This document shows positions 1-8,912 of a DNA stretch of 64,000 bases, in pieces. This stretch comes from Corythoichthys intestinalis. Taxonomy: Eukaryota; Chordata; Actinopteri; Syngnathiformes; Syngnathidae. The translations under genes and the position numbers were made by a program. Within the stretch, counting starts at the first letter, position 1. Every line of letters begins with the position of its first letter. The notes under the pieces were generated by a model, which ran no database searches, had not been told where the DNA came from, and saw only the letters and a program-made list of their open reading frames with translations. The DNA lies in contig NC_080400.1 of the NCBI RefSeq assembly GCF_030265065.1, positions 54,172,001-54,236,000 of the forward strand, in the 5' to 3' direction.

Positions 1-160
1 AGAAGAGCATCCAGTCTTCTCTGAACTACATTTTGGGCCAATGGCGGTGGAACATGAGGAATGTATCCAGGGTGTGGCTCTGAAGCAGTTTGAAATCCCG
101 GAGCATTTAGCCCATCGCTAACACGACAAGACTCACTTGGCCGAACAACACACCCTTTCA

Positions 161-172
161 CTTTGTTTTTAC
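161..172 (-). terminator. U5 3' box, unit 1
   Basis: Minus strand GTAAAAACAAAG, starting about 9 bp past the U5 3' end. All three snRNA genes carry GTNAAANCAAA at 8-11 bp past their ends, which fits the position of the vertebrate 3' box (GTTTN0-3AAARNNAGA) that directs Integrator 3'-end cleavage. It is repeated in every unit. Confidence 0.65.
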
Positions 173-180
173 CGTATAGA

Positions 181-293
181 AAGGTCTGCTTAGCAGAACT
201 TCAAAAATTGACTTAAACTCTTGCTGTTCCTCCCCACGGAAATCTTTAGTAAAAGGCGAAAGATTTATACGGTCTGAAAAGGAACAAGAGTGT
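181..293 (-). ncRNA. rnu5: U5 snRNA gene, unit 1
   Basis: U5 is the core RNA of the U5 snRNP; its loop I holds the exon ends during both splicing steps in the nucleus. Read on the minus strand, the gene starts near 293 (ACACUCUUG) and shows the invariant loop I GCCUUUUAC inside an AAAUCUUUC/AAAGAUUU stem. It also has the closing stem ACUCUUGUUCC / GGAACAGCAAGAGU, an Sm site (CAAUUUUUGA) and a 3' hairpin with loop UAA. Length of about 113 nt fits the usual 113-117. Both ends are placed by homology, the 3' end to within a few bases. This copy shares with units 8 and 13 an A in UUUAAGUC where most copies have G. Confidence 0.96.
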
Positions 294-338
294 ACTTCCT
301 TGCATTTGACGGAACCGGCTGGGAGATGATCGGCGATA

Positions 339-357
339 GCATTTTAACACAGGCTCT
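339..357 (-). promoter_or_regulatory. U5 proximal sequence element (PSE), unit 1
   Basis: Minus strand AGAGCCTGTGTTAAAATGC lies at -46 to -64 of the U5 start, where the SNAPc-binding PSE sits in Pol II snRNA genes. No TATA box stands between it and the start, as expected for a Pol II-type gene. Assignment rests mainly on position. Confidence 0.5.
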
Positions 358-434
358 CAAGCGCTACAAACCAGTGGGGGGCGTGCCGAGTCGCACCGAG
401 CAGCCAATCGTTTCGTCCCCAAGGAGGAATTTCA

Positions 435-442
435 CTGCAAAT
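435..442 (-). promoter_or_regulatory. Octamer-like site upstream of U5, unit 1
   Basis: Minus strand ATTTGCAG matches 7 of 8 bases of the Oct-1 octamer ATTTGCAT. It lies at about -142 to -149, somewhat nearer than the usual -200 to -220 of a distal enhancer. Confidence 0.35.
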
Positions 443-1032
443 GTAGACCGTAGAAATCTGGAGACTCTAAGGATTGACCGTTGGCTCGAGTCTACAGCAG
501 GGGTGCCCAAGTCGGGTCTTGGAGAGCCCCTATCCAGCTTGTTTTCCATGTCTCCCTCCTTTACACACCTGAACCAAATGATCAGTTCATCAGCAAGCTC
601 TGCAGGAGCCTGATTATTTTGATTCAGGTGTGTCGGACAGTCGTGCACCCAGACCGGATGCGGAACTGTAGCCGGAGAAGGAGGCGGGGGCGGCGAAAAC
701 CGGAAGCCGAGGGCAAACGGGGTGCCGGTCCAGGCTACCTGACTGCGATCAACTGATTGCGCTTGCAAGACACCAGATTGGTGAAAACGTTTCCTCTCTA
801 CGGCCCTTTATGGAATACTTTGCCCACCCTTGCTGTAGACTCTACGGGCTGACCATTGGCTCGAATGTCCTCAGCGATCGGGCTCCAGCCAGTCGCAGGC
901 TTCTCTAGATCCTACATTTTGGGCCAATGGCGGAGAACATGAGAGAGGCAAGGAGGGTGTTACTCTGAAGCTCAACACTGACAATTCCAGACCCACACCA
1001 GGGCCATGCAGTTTTTCATTGGCGCATTTCAA

Positions 1033-1044
1033 GTTTGATTTAAC
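1033..1044 (-). terminator. U1 3' box, unit 1
   Basis: Minus strand GTTAAATCAAAC begins 8 bp after the CUCUCCCCUG end of U1. It shares the GTNAAANCAAA pattern with the blocks behind U2 and U5 in the same unit. Confidence 0.65.
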
Positions 1045-1051
1045 AGTAAAT

Positions 1052-1218
1052 CAGGGGAGAGCGCGTACGCAGTCCCCCACTACCATAAATTTTGCAGGTG
1101 AGATTCCCACATTTGGGGAATTCATAAAGGTCATCGAAACCGGAGTTGTGCAATGGTTAAGACTCGCCTTAGGAAAACCACCTGCTTGATCATGGTGTCT
1201 CCCCTGCCAGGTAAGTAT
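1052..1218 (-). ncRNA. rnu1: U1 snRNA gene, divergent form, unit 1
   Basis: U1 pairs with the 5' splice site to start spliceosome assembly. The 5' end AUACUUACCUGGCAG is perfect. The Sm site AAUUUAUGG and stem-loop IV (loop UACG) are present, and the gene ends CUCUCCCCUG. It is 167 nt, not 164: the stem-loop II loop reads AUUGCAC-AAC-UCC, with three extra bases after the U1A heptamer. The stem-loop I loop is GAUCAAGCAGG rather than GAUCANGAAGG. I count about 22 substitutions from human U1, many of them paired in stems, which argues for a functional variant and not a relic. This copy alone has CACCUGC in place of CAACUGC just after stem-loop III. Confidence 0.95.
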
Positions 1219-1263
1219 GAGTTGCACGCCTCTGCAAAGCCGAGGTCTTGAGCGCGCAGGCCA

Positions 1264-1282
1264 TCTTCGTTCATGAGCTCGT
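1264..1282 (-). promoter_or_regulatory. U1 proximal sequence element (PSE), unit 1
   Basis: Minus strand ACGAGCTCATGAACGAAGA lies at -46 to -64 of U1. It shares a GAGC..ATGA core arrangement with the U2 and U5 blocks at the same distance. Position is the main support. Confidence 0.45.
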
Positions 1283-1400
1283 TTGTTACACACCTATAAA
1301 ATAGTAACAAACACTCATAATGGACAAGGCAACTACAGTAAAACTGTTAACGCACAACTAGTCGTCAACTGACTTGAACTTTAAATTAGCTTTAAAGAAT

Positions 1401-1427
1401 GTGCAAAACAATCCCAGCATGCATTGC
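1401..1427 (-). promoter_or_regulatory. U1 distal element: octamer-like plus SPH/ZNF143 site, unit 1
   Basis: The plus strand reads GTGCAAAA at 1401-1408 and TCCCAGCATGCATTGC at 1412-1427. The latter fits the SPH (Staf/ZNF143) consensus CCCRNMATSCMYYRC very well. It lies about 194-209 bp upstream of U1, the classic distance of the snRNA distal sequence element, and an octamer-like block next to it is the usual pairing. The site is kept in all units, and a relic of it survives at 57189-57257. Confidence 0.75.
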
Positions 1428-1924
1428 TGCTCCTCCAAAAGCTCAGCTGAAACGGTTGCCCGTACTCTGTCAATGTGCATGCGCCACTGAAAGCTACAGA
1501 TGCTTTGAAATTGTAGTTATTTCTCAAAGCTAGGACAACCTTCCACTCACTTTCCTGTTTGTTTGGTCAGGAATAGACACTGCTGCTGACATGTTAGGGT
1601 CCAACCCGGAATGGATGCTACGTGACTCTTCTGGGTTCAGACTGCAGGCATATCCGATTCCAGTCGGATTCCTCCTCCAATCAGATTTTTTTGAGCTGAC
1701 TGTTCACACATTCTTTGTAAGGGTCCAAATCAGACCTGGGCCAGTTCAGAGGCCCACATTATTGACACACCTGACAGGTTCCTGTGGCAACAAAGACGTC
1801 ATTCAGAGTAGAGTAAGGTCACGGACAGTCAAAACCCATCTGAGCTGCTCAGACAGAGAATATGGGATTTCGGCCGCCGCTCCTAACTGATTTCGTCACC
1901 GATTCGCTTTTCAGCAAGACTCGG

Positions 1925-1936
1925 TTTTGCTTTCAC
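1925..1936 (-). terminator. U2 3' box, unit 1
   Basis: Minus strand GTGAAAGCAAAA starts 11 bp after the U2 3' end and is the third member of the shared GTNAAANCAAA set. Confidence 0.65.
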
Positions 1937-1946
1937 CAGTAGAAGG

Positions 1947-2134
1947 GGGCGCACCGTTCCTGGAGGTACTGCAATACCAGGTCGATGCATGGAGTGGACG
2001 GAGCAAGCCCCTATTCCATCTCCTAGGCCCAAAAATCAATTTAATATATGGTCCCCGGATAGGGGACGTATCAGATATTAAACTGATAAGAACAGATACT
2101 ACACTTGATCTTAGCCAAAAGGCCGAGAAGCGAT
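1947..2134 (-). ncRNA. rnu2: U2 snRNA gene, unit 1 (type A)
   Basis: U2 pairs with the intron branch site and with U6. The minus strand gives AUCGCUUCUCGGCCUUUUGG at the 5' end, the branch-site reader GUAGUA, stem IIa, stem IIb GUCCCC-UAUCC-GGGGAC, an Sm site AUUUUUGG and the conserved 3' domain ending GGAACGGUGCGCC. Length 188 nt matches vertebrate U2. Compared with human, the third-from-loop pair of stem IIb is swapped from U-A to C-G, so the pairing is kept. Type A is one of two main U2 haplotypes in the array. Confidence 0.97.
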
Positions 2135-2179
2135 AACCACAAACTGGCACGAGGGACAGGCTCATTCCAGCCAATCCGG

Positions 2180-2198
2180 CCTAAAGTCATGGTCACAC
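2180..2198 (-). promoter_or_regulatory. U2 proximal sequence element (PSE), unit 1
   Basis: Minus strand GTGTGACCATGACTTTAGG lies at -46 to -64 of U2. It resembles the vertebrate PSE pattern (TCACCNTNACNNNAAAAG) best of the three genes. Confidence 0.6.
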
Positions 2199-2567
2199 AT
2201 GTCAAATGACAAAAGCAACACGCATACACAAAAAATCTATCAAGACGGTCCAGCTGCGGCCTGCAGTAGTCACAGGGGGCGCGGTTGGCGGATGACAAAC
2301 GCTTGATCTGATCGGTCGTTGAAAGCAAGGGAAACAAGCTCAAGCTGGTCAGAAGAGGAGACCCAAAACCATTCGTTCCTCCAGCATCTAATTTTAGAAC
2401 TAGTATAGTCATCCTTTAAATTCATATGGTTAATTTTTGGCTAGGATTATAAAAGTCATAATGTTCCAAGGTCTAGTGAAGTTTAGTTGTGAAACCCCTT
2501 AAGTTAAGTTTAGAGTGAATCGTGGGTAATCAATTTCTTAGCCCCTCACACCCCAAGCTGTACTATT

Positions 2568-2585
2568 GGGGACGCCGGCGTCCCC
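2568..2585. repeat. 18-bp perfect palindrome in the spacer, unit 1
   Basis: GGGGACGCCGGCGTCCCC is self-complementary over its full length. It sits about 435 bp upstream of U2 and is unchanged in all sixteen units that still contain this spacer. The array breaks off at 53740, one to two bases before where this palindrome would begin. Confidence 0.9.
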
Positions 2586-2624
2586 TTGATTTCTCTGGGC
2601 CACAATGGCTGTTGTACTCGTCAT

Positions 2625-2651
2625 AAAGACGTCATTTCTGGCCAGTATATA
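2625..2651 (+). promoter_or_regulatory. CRE-like site next to a TATATA block, unit 1
   Basis: AAAGACGTCATT at 2625-2636 is followed by TATATA at 2646-2651. The pair looks promoter-like and is invariant across units, but no RNA or protein gene is recognisable downstream (2652-2873). It could simply be part of the U2 or U5 control region. Function is not established. Confidence 0.3.
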
Positions 2652-3053
2652 GACGAATAGTCGCTCTTTCATTCAACACCGGATGGCAGCACTGTCACAT
2701 CTTCCCGCGGCGACTGAAAACATCCAGTCGAAGTTCGCGTCACTGGCCTCCACCTGACATCTGCAATGTTTCATATCAGGTCTGTGCTAGAATAATCCAT
2801 TTTTTCAGAATTGCGTCGACAAAATGACATCACAACGACAAGACAGGGGTAGAAGAAGGTGTGGAACACCAGCAGAAGAGCATCCAGCCTTCTCTGAACT
2901 ACATTTTGGGCCAATGGCGGTGGAACATGAGGAATGTATCCAGGGTGTGGCTCTGAAGCAGTTTGATATCCCAGAGCATTTAGCCCATCGCTAACACGAC
3001 AAGACTCACTTGGCCGAACAACACACCCTTTCACTTTGTTTTTACCGTATAGA

Positions 3054-3166
3054 AAGGTCTGCGTAGCAGAACTTCAAAAATTGACTCAAACTCTTGCTGT
3101 TCCTCCCCACGGAAATCTTTAGTAAAAGGCGAAAGATTTATACGGTCTGAAAAGGAACAAGAGTGT
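3054..3166 (-). ncRNA. rnu5: U5 snRNA gene, unit 2
   Basis: Loop I, Sm site and closing stem are as in unit 1. The 3' hairpin loop is UAC instead of UAA, and the bases just upstream of the start differ (TTCTGCC on the plus strand where most have TACTTCC). Units 10 and 12 share both marks. Confidence 0.96.
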
Positions 3167-3924
3167 TCTGCCTTGCATTTGACGGAACCGGCTGGGAGAT
3201 GATCGGCGATAGCATTTTAACACAGGCTCTCAAGCGCTACAAACCAGTGGGGGGCGTGCCGAGTCGCACCGAGCAGCCAATCGTTTCGTCCCCAAGGAGG
3301 AATTTCACTGCAAATGTAGACCGTAGAAATCTGGAGACTCTAAGGATTGACCGTTGGCTCGAGTCTACAGCAGGGGTGCCCAAGTCGGGTCTTGGAGAGC
3401 CCCTATCCAGCTTGTTTTCCATGTCTCCCTCCTTTACACACCTGAACCAAATGATCAGTTCATCAGCAAGCTCTGCAGGAGCCTGATTATTTTGATTCAG
3501 GTGTGTCGGACAGTCGTGCACCCAGACCGGATGCGGAACTGTAGCCGGAGAAGGAGGCGGGGGCGGCGAAAACCGGAAGCCGAGGGCAAACGGGGTGCCG
3601 GTCCAGGCTACCTGACTGCGATCAACTGATTGCGCTTGCAAGACACCAGATTGGTGAAAACGTTTCCTCTCTACGGCCCTTTATGGAATACTTTGCCCAC
3701 CCTTGCTGTAGACTCTACGGGCTGACCATTGGCTCGAATGTCCTCAGCGATCGGGCTCCAGCCAGTCGCAAGCTTCTCTAGATCCTACATTTTGGGCCAA
3801 TGGCGGAGAACATGAGAGAGGCAAGGAGGGTGTTACTCTGAAGCTCAACACTGACAATTCCAGACCCACACCAGGGCCATGCAGTTTTTCATTGGCGCAT
3901 TTCAAGTTTGATTTAACAGTAAAT

Positions 3925-4091
3925 CAGGGGAGAGCGCGTACGCAGTCTCCCACTACCATAAATTTTGCAGTTGAGATTCCCACATTTGGGGAATTCATAA
4001 AGGTCATCGAAACCGGAGTTGTGCAATGGTTAAGACTCGCCTTAGGAAAACCACCTGCTTGATCATGGTGTCTCCCCTGCCAGGTAAGTAT
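3925..4091 (-). ncRNA. rnu1: U1 snRNA gene, unit 2
   Basis: Divergent U1 with intact 5' end and Sm site. One G of stem-loop IV is A (GUGGGAGAC), giving an A-C mismatch; units 7 and 12 share this. The flank just upstream of the start is the type-B form (GATTTGC on the plus strand). Confidence 0.94.
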
Positions 4092-4819
4092 GATTTGCAC
4101 GCCTCTGCAAAGCCGAGGTCTTGAGCGCGCAGGCCATCTTCGTTCATGAGCTCGTTTGTTACACACCTATAAAATAGTAACAAACACACATAATGGACAA
4201 GGCAACTACAGTAAAACTGTCAACGCACAACTAGTCGTCAACTGACTTGAACTTTAAATTAGCTTTAAAGAATGTGCAAAACAATCCCAGCATGCATTGC
4301 TGCTCCTCCAAAAGCTCAGCTGAAACGGTTGCCCGTACTCTGTCAATGTGCATGCGCCACTGAAAGCTCCAGATGCTTTGAAATTGTAGTTATTTCTCAA
4401 AGCTAGGACAACCTTCCACTCACTTTCCTGTTTGTTTGGTCAGGAATAGACACTGCTGCTGACATGTTAGGGTCCAACCCGGAATGGATGCTACGTGACT
4501 CTTCTGGGTTCAGACTGCAGGCATATCCGATTCCAGTCGGATTCCTCCTCCAATCAGATTTTTTTGAGCTGACAGTTCACACATTCTTTGTAAGGGTCCA
4601 AATCAGACATGGGCCAGTTCAGAGGCCCACATTATTGACACACCTGACAGGTTCCTGTGGCAACAAAGACGTCATTCAGAGTAGAGTAAGGTCACGGACA
4701 GTCAAAACCCATCTGAGCTGCTCAGACAGAGAATATTGGATTTCGGCCGCCGCTCCTAACTGATTTCGTCACCGATTCGCTTTTCAGCAAGACTCGGTTT
4801 TGCTTTCACCAGTAGAAGG

Positions 4820-5007
4820 GGGCGCACCGTTCCTGGAGGTACTGCAATACCAGGTCGATGCATGGAGTGGACGGAGCAAGCCCCTATTCCATCCCCTAGG
4901 CCCAAAAATCAATTTAATATATGGTTCCCGGATAGGGGACGTATCAGATATTAAACTGATAAGAACAGATACTACACTTGATCTTAGCCAAAAGGCCGAG
5001 AAGCGAT
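4820..5007 (-). ncRNA. rnu2: U2 snRNA gene, unit 2 (type B)
   Basis: Type B differs from type A by GGGAAC in the 3' strand of stem IIb, which leaves a C-A mismatch at the third pair, and by one base in the domain after the Sm site (AGGGGAUGG). Branch-site reader and Sm site are intact. Confidence 0.95.
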
Positions 5008-5926
5008 AACCACAAACTGGCACGAGGGACAGGCTCATTCCAGCCAATCCGGCCTAAAGTCATGGTCACACATGTCAAATGACAAAAGCAACACGCATAC
5101 ACAAAAAATCTATCAAGACGGTCCAGCTGCGGCCTGCAGTAGTCACAGGGGGCGCTGTTGGCGGATGACAAACGCTTGATCTGATCGGTCGTTGAAAGCA
5201 AGGGAAACAAGCTCAAGCTGGTCAGAAGAGGAGACCCAAAACCATTCGTTCCTCCAGCATCTAATTTTAGAACTAGTATAGTCATCCTTTAAATTCATAT
5301 GGTTAATTTTTGGCTAGGATTATAAAAGTCATAATGTTCCAAGGTCTAGTGAAGTTTAGTTGTGAAACCCCTTAAGTTAAGTTTAGAGTGAATCGTGGGT
5401 AATCAATTTCTTAGCCCCTCACACCCCAAGCTGTACTATTGGGGACGCCGGCGTCCCCTTGATTTCTCTGGGCCACAATGGCTGTTGTACTCGTCATAAA
5501 GACGTCATTTCTGGCCAGTATATAGACGAATAGTCGCTCTTTCATTCAACACCGGATGGCAGCACTGTCACATCTTCCCGCGGCGACTGAAAACATCCAG
5601 TCGAAGTTCGCGTCACTGGCCTCCACCTGACATCTGCAATGTTTCATATCAGGTCTGTGCTAGAATAATCCATTTTTTCAGAATTGCGTCGACAAAATGA
5701 CATCACAACGACAAGACAGGGGTAGAAGAAGGTGTGGAACACCAGCAGAAGAGCATCCAGTCTTCTCTGAACTACATTTTGGGCCAATGGCGGTGGAACA
5801 TGAGGAATGTATCCAGGGTGTGGCTCTGAAGCAGTTTGAAATCCCGGAGCATTTAGCCCATCGCTAACACGACAAGACTCACTTGGCCGAACAACACACC
5901 CTTTCACTTTGTTTTTACCGTATAGA

Positions 5927-6039
5927 AAGGTCTGCTTAGCAGAACTTCAAAAATTGACTCAAACTCTTGCTGTTCCTCCCCACGGAAATCTTTAGTAAAA
6001 GGCGAAAGATTTATACGGTCTGAAAAGGAACAAGAGTGT
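5927..6039 (-). ncRNA. rnu5: U5 snRNA gene, unit 3
   Basis: Array-consensus U5: loop I GCCUUUUAC, UUUGAGUC, hairpin loop UAA, start flank TACTTCC. Confidence 0.96.
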
Positions 6040-6797
6040 ACTTCCTTGCATTTGACGGAACCGGCTGGGAGATGATCGGCGATAGCATTTTAACACAGGC
6101 TCTCAAGCGCTACAAACCAGTGGGGGGCGTGCCGAGTCGCACCGAGCAGCCAATCGTTTCGTCCCCAAGGAGGAATTTCACTGCAAATGTAGACCGTAGA
6201 AATCTGGAGACTCTAAGGATTGACCGTTGGCTCGAGTCTACAGCAGGGGTGCCCAAGTCGGGTCTTGGAGAGCCCCTATCCAGCTTGTTTTCCATGTCTC
6301 CCTCCTTTACACACCTGAACCAAATGATCAGTTCATCAGCAAGCTCTGCAGGAGCCTGATTATTTTAATTCAGGTGTGTCGGACAGTCGTGCACCCAGAC
6401 CGGATGCGGAACTGTAGCCGGAGAAGGAGGCGGGGGCGGCGAAAACCGGAAGCCGAGGGCAAACGGGGTGCCGGTCCAGGCTACCTGACTGCGATCAACT
6501 GATTGCGCTTGCAAGACACCAGATTGGTGAAAACGTTTCCTCTCTACGGCCCTTTATGGAATACTTTGCCCACCCTTGCTGTAGACTCTACGGGCTGACC
6601 ATTGGCTCGAATGTCCTCAGCGATCGGGCTCCAGCCAGTCGCAGGCTTCTCTAGATCCTACATTTTGGGCCAATGGCGGAGAACATGAGAGAGGCAAGGA
6701 GGGTGTTACTCTGAAGCTCAACACTGACAATTCCAGACCCACACCAGGGCCATGCAGTTTTTCATTGGCGCATTTCAAGTTTGATTTAACAGTAAAT

Positions 6798-6964
6798 CAG
6801 GGGAGAGCGCGTACGCAGTCCCCCACTACCATAAATTTTGCAGTTGAGATTCCCACATTTGGGGAATTCATAAAGGTCATCGAAACCGGAGTTGTGCAAT
6901 GGTTAAGACTCGCCTTAGGAAAACCACCTGCTTGATCATGGTGTCTCCCCTGCCAGGTAAGTAT
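6798..6964 (-). ncRNA. rnu1: U1 snRNA gene, unit 3
   Basis: Array-consensus divergent U1 with the type-A upstream flank (GAGTTGC on the plus strand). Confidence 0.95.
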
Positions 6965-7692
6965 GAGTTGCACGCCTCTGCAAAGCCGAGGTCTTGAGCG
7001 CGCAGGCCATCTTCGTTCATGAGCTCGTTTGTTACACACCTATAAAATAGTAACAAACACTCATAATGGACAAGGCAACTACAGTAAAACTGTTAACGCA
7101 CAACTAGTCGTCAACTGACTTGAACTTTAAATTAGCTTTAAAGAATGTGCAAAACAATCCCAGCATGCATTGCTGCTCCTCCAAAAGCTCAGCTGAAACG
7201 GTTGCCCGTACTCTGTCAATGTGCATGCGCCACTGAAAGCTACAGATGCTTTGAAATTGTAGTTATTTCTCAAAGCTAGGACAACCTTCCACTCACTTTC
7301 CTGTTTGTTTGGTCAGGAATAGACACTGCTGCTGACATGTTAGGGTCCAACCCGGAATGGATGCTACGTGACTCTTCTGGGTTCAGACTGCAGGCATATC
7401 CGATTCCAGTCGGATTCCTCCTCCAATCAGATTTTTTTGAGCTGACTGTTCACACATTCTTTGTAAGGGTCCAAATCAGACCTGGGCCAGTTCAGAGGCC
7501 CACATTATTGACACACCTGACAGGTTCCTGTGGCAACAAAGACGTCATTCAGAGTAGAGTAAGGTCACGGACAGTCAAAACCCATCTGAGCTGCTCAGAC
7601 AGAGAATATTGGATTTCGGCCGCCGCTCCTAACTGATTTCGTCACCGATTCGCTTTTCAGCAAGACTCGGTTTTGCTTTCACCAGTAGAAGG

Positions 7693-7880
7693 GGGCGCAC
7701 CGTTCCTGGAGGTACTGCAATACCAGGTCGATGCATGGAGTGGATGGAGCAAGCTCCTATTCCATCTCCTAGGCCCAAAAATCAATTTAATATATGGTCC
7801 CCGGATAGGGGACGTATCAGATATTAAACTGATAAGAACAGATACTACACTTGATCTTAGCCAAAAGGCCGAGAAGCGAT
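7693..7880 (-). ncRNA. rnu2: U2 snRNA gene, unit 3 (type A')
   Basis: Type A with two linked changes in the stem III region (UAGGAGCUUGCUCCAUCC), also found in units 9 and 15. GAGCUUGCUCC here matches human U2 more closely than other copies do. Confidence 0.96.
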
Positions 7881-8799
7881 AACCACAAACTGGCACGAGG
7901 GACAGGCTCATTCCAGCCAATCCGGCCTAAAGTCATGGTCACACATGTCAAATGACAAAAGCAACACGCATACACAAAAAATCTATCAAGACGGTCCAGC
8001 TGCGGCCTGCAGTCGTCACAGGGGGCGCGGTTGGCGGATGACAAACGCTTGATCTGATCGGTCGTTGAAAGCAAGGGAAACAAGCTCAAGCTGGTCAGAA
8101 GAGGAGACCCAAAACCATTCGTTCCTCCAGCATCTAATTTTAGAACTAGTATAGTCATCCTTTAAATTCATATGGTTAATTTTTGGCTAGGATTATAAAA
8201 GTCATAATGTTCCAAGGTCTAGTGAAGTTTAGTTGTGAAACCCCTTAAGTTAAGTTTAGAGTGAATCGTGGGTAATCAATTTCTTAGCCCCTCACACCCC
8301 AAGCTGTACTATTGGGGACGCCGGCGTCCCCTTGATTTCTCTGGGCCACAATGGCTGTTGTACTCGTCATAAAGACGTCATTTCTGGCCAGTATATAGAC
8401 GAATAGTCGCTCTTTCATTCAACACCGGATGGCAGCACTGTCACATCTTCCCGCGGCGACTGAAAACATCCAGTCGAAGTTCGCGTCACTGGCCTCCACC
8501 TGACATCTGCAATGTTTCATATCAGGTCTGTGCTAGAATAATCCATTTTTTCAGAATTGCGTCGACAAAATGACATCACAACGACAAGACAGGGGTAGAA
8601 GAAGGTGTGGAACACCAGCAGAAGAGCATCCAGTCTTCTCTGAACTACATTTTGGGCCAATGGCGGTGGAACATGAGGAATGTATCCAGGGTGTGGCTCT
8701 GAAGCAGTTTGAAATCCCGGAGCATTTAGCCCATCGCTAACACGACAAGACTCACTTGGCCGAACAACACACCCTTTCACTTTGTTTTTACCGTATAGA

Positions 8800-8912
8800 A
8801 AGGTCTGCTTAGCAGAACTTCAAAAATTGACTCAAACTCTTGCTGTTCCTCCCCACGGAAATCTTTAGTAAAAGGCGAAAGATTTATACGGTCTGAAAAG
8901 GAACAAGAGTGT
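8800..8912 (-). ncRNA. rnu5: U5 snRNA gene, unit 4
   Basis: Array-consensus U5, joined in this unit to type-B U1 and U2 flanks, so the unit is a recombinant of haplotypes. Confidence 0.96.

Larger units (their letters stand above)
294..1051. other. Spacer between U5 start and U1 end, unit 1
   Basis: It holds the U5 upstream control region and the region past U1, with no recognisable gene. Two short internal duplications occur. 463-495 resembles 838-870 (GACTCTA..TTGACC..TTGGCTCGA type). 900-970 resembles 16-85 (CTACATTTTGGGCCAATGGCGG shared in part, ending CTCTGAAG). The GGCCAATGGCGG block contains a CCAAT box. A GC-rich purine stretch lies near 675-720. The same content recurs in each unit. 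Confidence 0.7.
1219..1946. other. Spacer between U1 start and U2 end, unit 1
   Basis: It contains the U1 PSE, the SPH/octamer enhancer and then about 450 bp with no recognisable gene. A small hairpin (CCGATTCCAGTCGG) lies near 1648-1661 and a CRE-like AAAGACGTCATT at 1792-1803. That 12-mer recurs at 2625-2636. Confidence 0.65.
2135..3053. other. Spacer between U2 start and next U5 end
   Basis: It holds the U2 PSE, the palindrome, the CRE/TATATA pair and, near its right end (2889-2958), one of the two CCAAT-containing duplicated blocks. No coding region or further snRNA was found. The equivalent spacer follows every unit. Confidence 0.7.

Noticed and set aside
364-768. 134-codon minus-strand open frame recurring in many units, with overlapping plus-strand frames of 91 and 107 codons
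   Set aside because: They overlap the U5 gene or its control region or each other, start at non-ATG codons in part, have no recognisable domain, and repeat only because the unit repeats. Their opening and closing depends on a neutral G/A at one spacer base.
2071-2412. 113-codon minus-strand open frame upstream of U2
   Set aside because: It runs into the U2 RNA itself and covers the U2 promoter. Chance open frame.
2431-2440. Plus-strand AATTTTTGG resembling an Sm site, possibly an extra snRNA
   Set aside because: No snRNA-like 5' end, stem set or 3' box accompanies it on the plus strand.
1-2873. U4, U6, 5S rRNA or tRNA gene within the unit
   Set aside because: I looked for their signature sequences (U4 5' stem, U6 ACAGAGA, 5S and tRNA box B) on both strands and found none.
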